Shown here one piece after another: positions 1 to 6,144 of a DNA stretch of 14,385 nucleotides; position 1 is the first letter of the stretch; every line of letters begins with the position of its first letter. The position numbers and the translations under genes are program-made. Source of the DNA: JAZKFT01 sp043760535 (GTDB lineage: Bacteria > Bacteroidota > Bacteroidia > Chitinophagales > Chitinophagaceae); assembly GCA_043760535.1 (NCBI GenBank), contig JAYUOV010000134.1, positions 1 to 14,385 on the forward strand, in the 5' to 3' direction. The notes beneath the pieces are model-generated. The model was not told the origin of the DNA and did no database searches. It saw nothing but the letters and a program-made list of their open reading frames with translations.

Positions 1-65
1 CCCAGCGAAAGCCGTGCCCTGATGGAGCGACATTGGCGACGCTCCGTTCAACTGATTGCTACTAT
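1..65 (+). repeat. Dispersed intergenic repeat, copy 1 (cut by window start)
   Basis: This stretch matches 3753-3843. Shared blocks are GCGAAAGCC, CCCTGAT and an almost identical right end, CTCC-N-TTCAACTGATTGCTACTAT. Within it, GGAGCG (24-29) pairs perfectly with CGCTCC (40-45) across a 10-nt loop. It lies beyond the 3' end of the minus-strand thioredoxin-fold gene. The left end may continue outside the window. I see no coding potential. It could be a REP- or MITE-like dispersed element or a structured RNA element; two copies cannot distinguish these. Confidence 0.7.
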
Positions 66-147
66 CAGGTATTTAGATTGCGAATAACAGGCGGTTTCAA
101 TTCACGGGGTAAGGAGTTCTGAATCTTTTAAATCCTAGTTCTAATTA

Positions 148-1395
148 TTACCAAGTCTTTTCTCCCTTCTTCATTTTTATAATTGTTTCAGCATAATCAC
201 TTCCATCTTCACCAGCTTTTATAGCCTGCTCTTTTGCTTTTGTTGCCCACTTTATAGCGTCTTTAGTTTTGCCGCTTTTGTGCAGCAGGTTAGCGTAAGT
301 ATCCATGTATTGATGGTTTTTGCTTTTGGCAAAAGATTGTTTGCTCCAGTCAAGTGCATTGCCCACACAGGCCATATCATCGCAATTTTCAAAAATCGTC
401 CAGGCAAAAGAATTCATTTGTTCGGGTGTGGCTGTGCTGCCATAAGCTTTCATGTATTCAACTACAGCAGGGCCAAAATTTTTCCAGTCGCCTTTTCTTT
501 GGTAAGTATTTATTTTATAAAACGCCACAGCCTCACCAGCATATTTTGGATATTTTACGCTTGCAGCTTTTAAAGCAGCATCCCAATCCGGATTAGGGTT
601 TGGCTTTTGCCCTTTGGGAAATATCATGGGCATTACCTCTTCTTTGTTAATGATATTGCGAATGGTAGATTGAGAATAATTACGGCCAATAACTTTATCA
701 AAAGCTTCGGGGTTGCTAAGCAATTCTGCAAAGCCTTTGTCTTTACTATTGTTGATATTATTTGCCAAAAACTCAATGTTATTCTTTGTAAGCAAGTCTT
801 TTTGCGTAGCTAAATATTCGTCAGTAATCTGTTTAGAAAATGGCTGGTCGTAGCCATCGGTAGCTGCTTTGGCTAAAGTGTATAAAAATTGTTCTTCCTT
901 TTTACCGGCTTCGTACTGGCGTTTTAAAGTATAATATTGTTTATCAGGGTTAATAGCATCCTTGCCTTTGGCTATAAACTTTGCAGCATCTGAAGAGCCT
1001 ACGGCCCTGTGTACAATTTCGCCGTTTGGGCTAAACATTAAATAAGTGGGAAAAGCCTTTACATTATACATATCAGCAATTACTTTGCCTGCGGCAAACC
1101 AACTTTTTACTTCATCGTTGTCTTCTTTGGTGGTATCCAATTGTATTTTTAGATTAATGTAATTGGCATTGTAAAAATTACCAACTTCTTCTAGCGGAAA
1201 AATATTTTTACTCATCATTTTGCATGGGCCACACCAGGTGGTAAAAGCATCTACAAATATGAATTTGTTTTCAGCTTTGGCTTTGGCCAAAACCTGCTCC
1301 CAACTGGTATTGTGTTCAAATTTCATTCCCTTATCTTGGGCAACAGCAATAGCGGCAAATGCAGTCAGGAGCAATCCTAATGTTACTTTTTTCAT
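148..1395 (-). CDS. Exported thioredoxin-fold protein with long helical C-terminal region
   Basis: The 415-residue product begins with a signal peptide (KK, hydrophobic stretch to about residue 18, likely cut after VAQ at 18-20), so it should act in the periplasm or be membrane-associated. A thioredoxin domain covers about residues 25-145. It has the redox motif WCGPC at 54-58, preceded by FVDAFTT, and the cis-proline region KAFPTYLMF with P116. The roughly 270-residue remainder is charged and helical. Its last part (about 350-400) resembles TPR-like helices, with KTKDAIKWATKAKEQA. Single-domain thioredoxins are only about 105 residues, so this is one of the extended Bacteroidota forms. The redox-active cysteine pair suggests disulfide reduction or exchange in the envelope; the substrate is unknown. 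The start ATG (1393-1395) directly precedes the signal peptide. It is transcribed divergently from pyrR with no evident functional link. Confidence 0.88.
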   Translation of the reverse strand: MKKVTLGLLLTAFAAIAVAQDKGMKFEHNTSWEQVLAKAKAENKFIFVDAFTTWCGPCKMMSKNIFPLEEVGNFYNANYINLKIQLDTTKEDNDEVKSWFAAGKVIADMYNVKAFPTYLMFSPNGEIVHRAVGSSDAAKFIAKGKDAINPDKQYYTLKRQYEAGKKEEQFLYTLAKAATDGYDQPFSKQITDEYLATQKDLLTKNNIEFLANNINNSKDKGFAELLSNPEAFDKVIGRNYSQSTIRNIINKEEVMPMIFPKGQKPNPNPDWDAALKAASVKYPKYAGEAVAFYKINTYQRKGDWKNFGPAVVEYMKAYGSTATPEQMNSFAWTIFENCDDMACVGNALDWSKQSFAKSKNHQYMDTYANLLHKSGKTKDAIKWATKAKEQAIKAGEDGSDYAETIIKMKKGEKTW

Positions 1396-1506
1396 GTTGA
1401 TTTTTTTATAATGGTGAAGGTAAGTAACCTACACAGTCAATTTGTCGCCTTTATTACAATGATTGATGAACGGCGGTTTTTTAACAAACCCATACAAGGT
1501 TTAGGT

Positions 1507-1534
1507 GTTCAGGGTTCAGGGTTCAGGGTTCAAG
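1507..1534. repeat. Perfect heptamer tandem array (GTTCAGG x3 plus GTTCAAG)
   Basis: Three exact GTTCAGG units are followed by GTTCAAG without interruption. On the minus strand the units read CCTGAAC, and this array lies about 110 nt upstream of the thioredoxin-fold gene start. The last minus-strand-type unit, CTTGAAC, also occurs in the facing plus-strand array at 1635-1641. Confidence 0.9.
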
Positions 1535-1571
1535 ATGCCAGTATTAAACCATTGCCACGAATATAGAAAAC

Positions 1572-1662
1572 TTGAATCTTGCCCCTAATCCCTAATCTCT
1601 AATCCCTAATCCCTTCAACCCTGAATCTTGTATTCTTGAACCTTTGTTACTTATCTTGCTGC
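1572..1662 (+). repeat. Degenerate 7-bp periodic array upstream of pyrR
   Basis: Read in steps of seven from 1572, thirteen units follow one another. Four are TAATCCC or TAATCTC (1586-1613), bounded by units such as TTGAATC, TTCAACC, CTGAATC and CTTGAAC. Eleven of the thirteen units end in C. The pentamer TCTTG recurs at 1577, 1626, 1633 and 1654, all in the same 7-bp phase. The central TAATCCC part is unmistakable; the right third is more degenerate. It ends 15 nt before the chosen pyrR start. Confidence 0.8.
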
Positions 1663-1677
1663 CCTAAAAAAAAGGCT

Positions 1678-2196
1678 TTGAAAACCATTCTCAACGATAA
1701 ACAATTATCCCTTACTATTGGCCGGCTTGCCCATCAAATTGCCGAAAATCATAGCGACTTTACCGATACGGTTTTAATTGGGATTCAGCCCCGTGGCATT
1801 GCATTCAGCAACCGGTTGGTGGCAGTATTACAGCAATTTTCATCCCACATACAATATGGTAAACTAGATATTACCTTTTACCGCGACGATGTGCGGAAAC
1901 AACTGCATATTGCCAACGAAACCGACATTCCGTTTTCTATTGAAAATAAAAAAGTTGTGATTCTGGATGATGTGCTATACACTGGCCGAACCATCCGGGC
2001 AGCATTGGATGCTTTGCTTGATTTTGGCCGCCCGGCCAAGGTAGAATTATGCGTACTAATAGATCGCCGCTTTAGCCGTGAGCTACCCATTCAGCCTGAT
2101 TATACAGGCAAAATGATTGATACGATTATATCGCAAAAAGTAAAAGTTTTATGGGCCGAAAAAGACGGTATCGATGAGGTTGTGTTGATTGACTAG
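1678..2196 (+). CDS. pyrR: PyrR: pyrimidine regulator / uracil phosphoribosyltransferase
   Basis: The 172-residue protein is a type I phosphoribosyltransferase matching the PyrR family along its length. The PRPP loop VVILDDVLYTGRT is at 93-105, preceded by GIQPRG (35-40) and LDITFYRDD (63-71), followed by FGRPAKVELCVLIDR and RELPIQPDYTGK. PyrR in Firmicutes binds pyr mRNA in response to UMP and also converts uracil plus PRPP to UMP. RNA regulation is not established here, because no PyrR-binding loop is recognisable nearby. The start is TTG at 1678, giving MKTILNDKQL and a length close to the usual 175-180. No in-frame ATG occurs before residue 146. An upstream TTG at 1636 would give 186 residues, but that stretch is part of the heptamer array. 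pyrB follows 70 nt downstream, so co-transcription is likely. Confidence 0.93.
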   Translation: MKTILNDKQLSLTIGRLAHQIAENHSDFTDTVLIGIQPRGIAFSNRLVAVLQQFSSHIQYGKLDITFYRDDVRKQLHIANETDIPFSIENKKVVILDDVLYTGRTIRAALDALLDFGRPAKVELCVLIDRRFSRELPIQPDYTGKMIDTIISQKVKVLWAEKDGIDEVVLID

Positions 2197-2265
2197 AACA
2201 TTCAATTCTTTGACTTAGTATTTGACACTTGCAACTTGAACCTTTACCTATTAACTTCGTTTTTT
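2196..2265 (+). repeat. Heptamer-phased spacer between pyrR and pyrB
   Basis: The spacer is exactly 70 nt (2197-2266), ten times seven. Read in sevens from 2196, nine of ten units end in T, and the clearest run at 2224-2244 contains GACACTT, GCAACTT and GAACCTT; TTGACTT lies in the same phase at 2210. The consensus is about GNNNCTT. The outer units are degenerate and the region is AT-rich, so only the core is convincing alone. The array ends at the pyrB start codon. Confidence 0.6.
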
Positions 2266-2266
2266 A

Positions 2267-3190
2267 ATGAGCCTTTCTACCAAACATCTCCTCGGAATTA
2301 AAGACCTGCTGCCAGAAGATATTTCCTTAATTCTTTCCACAGCAGCACAATTCAAAGAAGTTTTACAACGACCGGTAAAGAAAGTTCCATCGCTTCGTGA
2401 TGTTACCATCGTTAATCTTTTTTACGAAAACAGCACCCGTACCCGAATTTCTTTTGAGCTAGCCGAAAAACGATTGAGTGCCGATAGCATCAATTTTGCT
2501 GCAAGCAGTTCCTCTGTTTCTAAAGGCGAAACCTTGCTGGATACGGTGAACAATATCCTAAGCATGAAAGTGGATATGGTAGTGATGCGCCATAGTGCAA
2601 GTGGAGCCCCACATTTTTTGGCCAAACATATAGATGCCGCTATTATTAATGCCGGCGATGGTATCAATGAGCATCCAACACAAGCCTTACTCGATGCCTT
2701 TTCTATACAAGAAAAACTAGGTACACTACAGGGAAAGAAAATAGCTATAATCGGCGACATCATGCATAGCCGTGTAGCCCTCAGTAATATTTACCTGCTA
2801 ACCAAAATGGGTGCCGAAGTAACCGTGGCCGGGCCGCCAACACTCATCCCCAAATACATAGCCGAAGCACTCCATGTGCGGGTGGAATATGACGTAATGA
2901 AAGCCCTGCAATGGTGCGATGCTGCCAACGTGTTACGCATACAATTGGAGCGGCAAAATCAGGTATTGTTTTCATCTTTGAGAGAATACAATCTGGCTTA
3001 TGGTGTAAAAAAGAAAATGCTCGATAGCCTGAATAAAGAAATCCTAATTATGCACCCCGGCCCTATAAACCGTGGTGTAGAAATAGATAGTGACGTGGCC
3101 GACAGCCACCACAGCATCATCCTGGATCAGGTACAGAATGGCGTGGCCGTAAGAATGGCAGTGCTGTATTTATTGAGCAGCAAAACCTGA
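2267..3190 (+). CDS. pyrB: Aspartate carbamoyltransferase catalytic subunit
   Basis: This cytoplasmic enzyme joins carbamoyl phosphate and L-aspartate to give N-carbamoyl-L-aspartate, the first committed step of de novo pyrimidine synthesis. The 307 residues show the full motif set. FYENSTRTR (52-60) holds the carbamoyl-phosphate-binding STRTR, the SSSVSKGE loop (81-88) carries the lysine supplied to the neighbouring subunit, HPTQALLDA is at 136-144, GDIMHSRV at 163-170, R224 lies in the aspartate domain, and HPGPINRGVE is at 263-272. Length and motifs fit a complete enzyme. The ATG at 2267 gives a normal N terminus. It follows pyrR by 70 nt and precedes coaD by 73 nt on the same strand. No pyrI regulatory subunit is seen in the window, which suggests a PyrI-independent form, although the gene could lie elsewhere. 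Confidence 0.97.
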   Translation: MSLSTKHLLGIKDLLPEDISLILSTAAQFKEVLQRPVKKVPSLRDVTIVNLFYENSTRTRISFELAEKRLSADSINFAASSSSVSKGETLLDTVNNILSMKVDMVVMRHSASGAPHFLAKHIDAAIINAGDGINEHPTQALLDAFSIQEKLGTLQGKKIAIIGDIMHSRVALSNIYLLTKMGAEVTVAGPPTLIPKYIAEALHVRVEYDVMKALQWCDAANVLRIQLERQNQVLFSSLREYNLAYGVKKKMLDSLNKEILIMHPGPINRGVEIDSDVADSHHSIILDQVQNGVAVRMAVLYLLSSKT

Positions 3191-3223
3191 GTGGTGAGTT
3201 GTAATGAGTCTTAAATAATTTGA

Positions 3224-3258
3224 ACAAATCGTAAATCCCAATTAAAAAATTGCAAATC
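3224..3258 (+). repeat. Heptamer array (NNAAATC) just before coaD
   Basis: Five consecutive 7-bp units run in phase. Three are ACAAATC, GTAAATC and GCAAATC; the third and fourth are A/T-rich variants. The array ends 5 nt before the coaD ATG, so it occupies the position of the ribosome-binding region. The same NNAAATC word is used upstream of the WbqC gene. Confidence 0.7.
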
Positions 3259-3263
3259 TAAAT

Positions 3264-3740
3264 ATGCGCATAGCCCTCTTTCCCGGAACCTTCGACCCCA
3301 TAACTTTGGGTCACCTCGATATTATTGACAGGGCTATGCCATTGTTTGATAAACTGGTAGTAGGTATAGGCCGCAATGCTAATAAAAAACCCATGTATAG
3401 CGAAGAGCAGCGCCTACAATGGATACTGGATATTTACAAAGACAACCCCAAAGTAGAAGCCGTGGCTTACGAAGGATTAACCGTAAACTGCTGTAACGAA
3501 GTAGGTGCTAAATTCATTTTGCGTGGCATCCGTTACGTAAGCGATTTTGAATACGAAAAGGCAATTGCCGATATGAACCGCAGCCTAGATAAAAAAATTG
3601 AAACCGTGTTTCTTACATGTTCCCCGCAGTTTACATCAGTAGCTTCTACATTGGTAAGAGATGTTTTACGTAATCGTGGCGATGTAAGTCAGTTTCTTCC
3701 GGCAGAAGTAATCAACACCATCAAGCTTAGTAAAAAATAA
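3264..3740 (+). CDS. coaD: Phosphopantetheine adenylyltransferase
   Basis: CoaD transfers AMP from ATP to 4'-phosphopantetheine, giving dephospho-CoA, the penultimate step of coenzyme A synthesis. The 158-residue cytoplasmic protein begins with the family signature FPGTFDPITLGH (6-17), including the nucleotidyltransferase TxxH motif (14-17). RGIRYVSDFEYE is at 88-99, where the conserved arginine contacts substrate. SVASTLVRD (125-133) corresponds to the usual ISSTxxR ATP-binding motif, with VA in place of IS. The length is typical (about 160). The ATG at 3264 is the only sensible start, since the motif begins six residues later. It may be co-transcribed with pyrR-pyrB (73-nt gap), although its pathway is separate. 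Confidence 0.97.
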   Translation: MRIALFPGTFDPITLGHLDIIDRAMPLFDKLVVGIGRNANKKPMYSEEQRLQWILDIYKDNPKVEAVAYEGLTVNCCNEVGAKFILRGIRYVSDFEYEKAIADMNRSLDKKIETVFLTCSPQFTSVASTLVRDVLRNRGDVSQFLPAEVINTIKLSKK

Positions 3741-3752
3741 TTTCTTTATAAA

Positions 3753-3843
3753 CCCGGCGAAAGCCTTTCCCTGATTAAACATTTGTGGCGAACGTTCTTA
3801 ATCCCGTAGCATTACGGGACTCCATTCAACTGATTGCTACTAT
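3753..3843 (+). repeat. Dispersed structured intergenic repeat, copy 2
   Basis: This is the second copy of the element at 1-65, longer by about 25 nt. Its left end, GGCGAAAGCC, can form a GGC/GCC stem closed by a GAAA (GNRA) loop. GATTAA (3773-3778) pairs with TTAATC (3798-3803). The extra segment is itself a perfect hairpin, TCCCGTA-GCAT-TACGGGA (3802-3819), whose first bases overlap the previous stem, so the two are alternatives. It lies between coaD and the thioesterase gene. No T-run follows the hairpins, so a classical intrinsic terminator is not supported. Confidence 0.75.
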
Positions 3844-3891
3844 TGAACAATTACAGAAGTACACTTCATTTTCTCAATTTCAAATCGTTTT

Positions 3892-4323
3892 ATGATCTGG
3901 TATAAAAAAGACCTACAACTTACAGATATTCTCCACCTTGGAAATGGTAATATGGGCGAACATCTTGGAATGCAATTTTCTGAAATAGGAGAGAATTACC
4001 TTAAGGGAACCATGCCGGTAGATCATCGTACCACACAACCTTATGGGCTTTTGCATGGTGGAGCCTCTGTGGCATTGGCCGAAACACTAGGCAGTGTAGC
4101 AAGTGCATTAATTATAAACCATGAAAAATTTATGTGTGTTGGGCTTGAAATAAATGCCAACCATATTCGTAGTGCTCGGCAGGGTTTTGTAACAGCCACC
4201 TGCACGCCTATCCACATTGGTGCACAAACCCACGTTTGGGATATTAAAATACACGACGAGGCTGGGAAGTTATGCTGCATTAGCAGGTTAACAGTCGCAG
4301 TTTTGAAACGAAAATCCATGTAG
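3892..4323 (+). CDS. menI: MenI/YdiI-type hotdog-fold acyl-CoA thioesterase
   Basis: The 143-residue cytoplasmic protein is a PaaI/4HBT-family hotdog thioesterase that hydrolyses an acyl-CoA to the free acid. It resembles E. coli YdiI/MenI throughout: MIW near the start, AHLG-like GEHLG (22-26), MPVDHRTTQPYG (41-52), the active-site LLHGGASVALAETLGS (53-68) with E64 as the likely catalytic carboxylate, and CCISRLTVAVL near the C terminus. MenI releases 1,4-dihydroxy-2-naphthoate from its CoA ester in menaquinone synthesis, which suits Bacteroidota, but no other men gene is in the window and related enzymes have broad specificity. The ATG at 3892 aligns with the start of YdiI. The last codon and the TAG stop (4318-4323) lie inside the left copy of the inverted hairpin repeat. 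It converges on the Nudix gene. Confidence 0.85.
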   Translation: MIWYKKDLQLTDILHLGNGNMGEHLGMQFSEIGENYLKGTMPVDHRTTQPYGLLHGGASVALAETLGSVASALIINHEKFMCVGLEINANHIRSARQGFVTATCTPIHIGAQTHVWDIKIHDEAGKLCCISRLTVAVLKRKSM

Positions 4324-4438
4324 AGACGCCATGCTGGCGTCTGAATCTTGCAGATAAAAAATTTAGTTTGAATTCTTCATAAATACGTTACCCAATTCAT
4401 ATACCTGTATTTAGACGCCAGCATGGCGTCTCTACATG
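4317..4438. repeat. Pair of inverted 26-bp hairpin repeats (MITE/REP-like)
   Basis: A 26-bp sequence at 4317-4342 occurs again as its exact reverse complement at 4413-4438, separated by 70 nt. Each copy is also a hairpin: AGACGCCA-TGC-TGGCGTCT, a perfect 8-bp stem. The outermost bases, CATGTAG, contain the stop codons of both flanking convergent genes. The 70-nt interior is AT-rich without recognisable features. It may act as a transcription barrier between the convergent genes, but there is no T-tract, so I call it a repeat and not a terminator. Confidence 0.9.
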
Positions 4439-5052
4439 TAATTCAAAACATCTACAACTGAAGGGAACGTATTCTCCAACACCTTACCCCAATCTTCCTT
4501 TTTCAGCCAGGTAGTTTCGCTAATGTCTTCTGCTGTTTGTGGTGTTAACATTTGCCCGGCAGGGCAGCTCATTTTATACCAGCTTGTTTGTTTTAGTACA
4601 TGCTGTCCCCAGCCGTAATATACATGCCAGGTATGCAAAAGCAGCTCTCCTAAAATTATATTTTCAAGACCGGTTTCTTCGTTTACTTCCCGTACGGCAC
4701 ATTGTTCTATGGTTTCGCCTTCGTCTAGTTTACCCTTGGGTAAATCCCATTTGCCACGGCGGTAAATAAATAGAAATTCAGCGTTGTTATTTTGCACCAA
4801 TCCGCCACCAGCCTGTATAAAAACTAAAATGGTTTTTAATTTTTTTACAATAATATCTACGGTATTGGTTAACACAATTACAACTTTAGCAGGTGAATTT
4901 TCCAAATCATCAACGGCTTTTTTTAAACTTAAAGTATCTGCATGATTGAGCATAATAGTGCCATGTGTAGCTGCCAGTTGTTGCAGATTATTATCCAGAT
5001 TCTCAACTACAAAAAAGGGCTTTTCGCCTATGTAAATTTTTAAAGCGTTCAT
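4432..5052 (-). CDS. Nudix hydrolase with N-terminal extension
   Basis: Nudix enzymes hydrolyse nucleoside diphosphates linked to another moiety, using a divalent metal. The complete box GX5EX7REVNEETGL lies at residues 107-129 of the 206-residue protein, starting at GKLDEGE, with the metal-binding REVNEE intact. It is preceded by the usual strand, FIYRRGKWDLPKG. The first ~75 residues (from MNALKIYIGEKPFFV) form an alpha/beta-looking extension beyond the usual 130-150-residue domain; I cannot name it. I chose the ATG at 5050-5052. A longer frame to 5091 would begin at a weaker codon and add 13 residues (MVLSGKKTLCFAT) not needed by the fold. The C terminus ends Met-TAG inside the right hairpin repeat. 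It is divergent from pyrE, so a link to nucleotide housekeeping is plausible, but the substrate cannot be told from sequence. Confidence 0.9.
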   Translation of the reverse strand: MNALKIYIGEKPFFVVENLDNNLQQLAATHGTIMLNHADTLSLKKAVDDLENSPAKVVIVLTNTVDIIVKKLKTILVFIQAGGGLVQNNNAEFLFIYRRGKWDLPKGKLDEGETIEQCAVREVNEETGLENIILGELLLHTWHVYYGWGQHVLKQTSWYKMSCPAGQMLTPQTAEDISETTWLKKEDWGKVLENTFPSVVDVLNYM

Positions 5053-5329
5053 GGTTGCAAAGCAAAGTGTTTTTTTGCCGCTAAGTACCAAAGTTCACGA
5101 AGAACATTTTTGAAATAGTTAGTCGTAAGTCAATGGTAAATATATTAAAATTTAAACTTGCTATTTGGTACTATAAATACCACAATTAATTACTTATTGC
5201 CCCAATTTTTATTGTTAAATTGGTGCTATTTTTTGCATTAGCTACTTTATGGCAAATCAACTTCGGTAAAATCAAATTGTACCCCGACATTCGTGTTTTC
5301 AACCTAACAATAACCTTCAATCATTTATT
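5053..5329. other. AT-rich divergent spacer, Nudix / pyrE
   Basis: These 277 nt should contain the promoters of both divergent genes. No exact TTTG/TAnnTTTG promoter pair was found. A small inverted repeat, TGGTA-7 nt-TACCA (5166-5182), is the only operator-like site and could be chance. Near the Nudix start, the minus strand has CTTCGTG, CTTTGGT and CTTAGCG at 8-9-nt steps, another short-word tract, but not in the 7-bp step seen elsewhere. No small ORF stands out. Confidence 0.5.
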
Positions 5330-5959
5330 TTGACCAACGAAAAAGCAACCGCTGAAAAACTGTTACAAATACAAGCCGTAAAGCTTAGCCCAGATGCTCC
5401 GTTTACCTGGGCAAGCGGCTGGAAAAGTCCCATCTATTGCGACAACCGAAAAGTATTATCATTTCCATACATCCGCGATTTTGTAAAAAGTGAAATGTGC
5501 AGCATCATATTCGAACATTTTCAGGATGCGGAACTGCTGGCTGGTGTGGCCACGGCCGGTATTGCCTGGGGTGCCATGGCCGCAGATCAGTTAAAGCTAC
5601 CTTATATTTACGTACGGCCAAAACCCAAAGAACATGGCCTTGGCAACCAGATAGAAGGCCATGTGGAACCAGGTAAAAAAGTACTGGTAATAGAAGATTT
5701 GGTAAGCACCGGCAAAAGCAGTTTGGAAGTGGTAGAAGTGCTAAAAAAAGCTGGTTACGAAATTGCTGGTATGGTATCCATTTTTACCTACGGCTTTCCA
5801 CAAGCTGCCGAAGCTTTTGCCGCAGCAGGTGTAAAATATATGTCGCTTACTAACTACTCGGCTTTAATAGAAAAGGCTGTAGAAAAAGGTATTGTAACTG
5901 CCGAACAACAGGATTTGCTAAACGAATGGCGGATAAGCCCCGATACATGGGGCAGGTAG
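5330..5959 (+). CDS. pyrE: Orotate phosphoribosyltransferase
   Basis: PyrE couples orotate to PRPP, giving orotidine 5'-monophosphate, the fifth step of de novo pyrimidine synthesis. The 209-residue cytoplasmic protein has the family's SGWKSPIYCDNR (29-40), the GVATAGIAWG substrate region (72-81), the flexible catalytic loop RPKPKEHGLGNQIEG (96-110) and the PRPP-binding motif VLVIEDLVSTGKS (118-130). The length is typical. The start is TTG at 5330: no in-frame ATG occurs until residue 56, which is past the conserved SGWKSP motif, and MTNEKATAEKLLQIQAVKLS is a normal N terminus. It stands apart from pyrR-pyrB by more than 2 kb and is divergent from a Nudix gene. Confidence 0.97.
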   Translation: MTNEKATAEKLLQIQAVKLSPDAPFTWASGWKSPIYCDNRKVLSFPYIRDFVKSEMCSIIFEHFQDAELLAGVATAGIAWGAMAADQLKLPYIYVRPKPKEHGLGNQIEGHVEPGKKVLVIEDLVSTGKSSLEVVEVLKKAGYEIAGMVSIFTYGFPQAAEAFAAAGVKYMSLTNYSALIEKAVEKGIVTAEQQDLLNEWRISPDTWGR

Positions 5960-6014
5960 ATTTTATTGCATTTTCTTTAGCATTGCAATCATTTTGTAAA
6001 TACTAAATTTAGAA

Positions 6015-6107
6015 ATCGACTTTCGGCCGCCGATGTTGGTGTTTCCTCTAACAACTAAAATTAGAACTGCAATCGCCATGGCTGGTGTTCTCACCAACCA
6101 CAGACCT
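6015..6107. repeat. Possible intergenic element with two related hairpin motifs
   Basis: Within the pyrE/HMA-gene spacer, the right part forms TGG-C-TGGTG / TTCT / CACCA-A-CCA (6079-6100), an 8-bp stem with one mismatch. The left part has a related half, GTTGGTG (6035-6041), followed by AACAAC. The block is more GC-rich and ordered than its flanks, which suggests a dispersed repeat, but only one copy lies in this window. Confidence 0.3.
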
Positions 6108-6144
6108 TGAAAAAATTGTAAATAATTTCTTAAACTAAGTACCC

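Larger units (their letters stand above)
1396..1677. other. Divergent spacer carrying two heptamer arrays
   Basis: This 282-nt region separates the minus-strand thioredoxin-fold gene from pyrR and should hold both promoters. I found no exact Bacteroidota promoter (TTTG about 20 nt before TAnnTTTG). It contains two 7-bp-periodic arrays, at 1507-1534 and 1572-1662, listed separately. Between them (1535-1571) is unremarkable AT-rich sequence. No PyrR-binding leader or attenuator is recognisable upstream of pyrR. Confidence 0.6.

Noticed and set aside
280..813. Plus-strand open frames across the thioredoxin-fold gene
   Set aside because: They are antisense to a gene with a signal peptide and WCGPC motif, and their translations are Cys/His/Phe-rich without family resemblance.
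1507..1662. CRISPR array or telomere-like repeat
   Set aside because: Units are 7 bp and contiguous, with no unique spacers of 30 nt or so and no cas genes nearby.
1636..1677. Longer pyrR beginning at TTG 1636
   Set aside because: The extra 14 residues are encoded largely by the heptamer array, give an odd Cys-rich start, and are not needed by the family.
5166..5182. Operator TGGTA-N7-TACCA upstream of pyrE
   Set aside because: A 5-bp inverted repeat is expected by chance in a 277-nt AT-rich spacer; mentioned only within the spacer entry.
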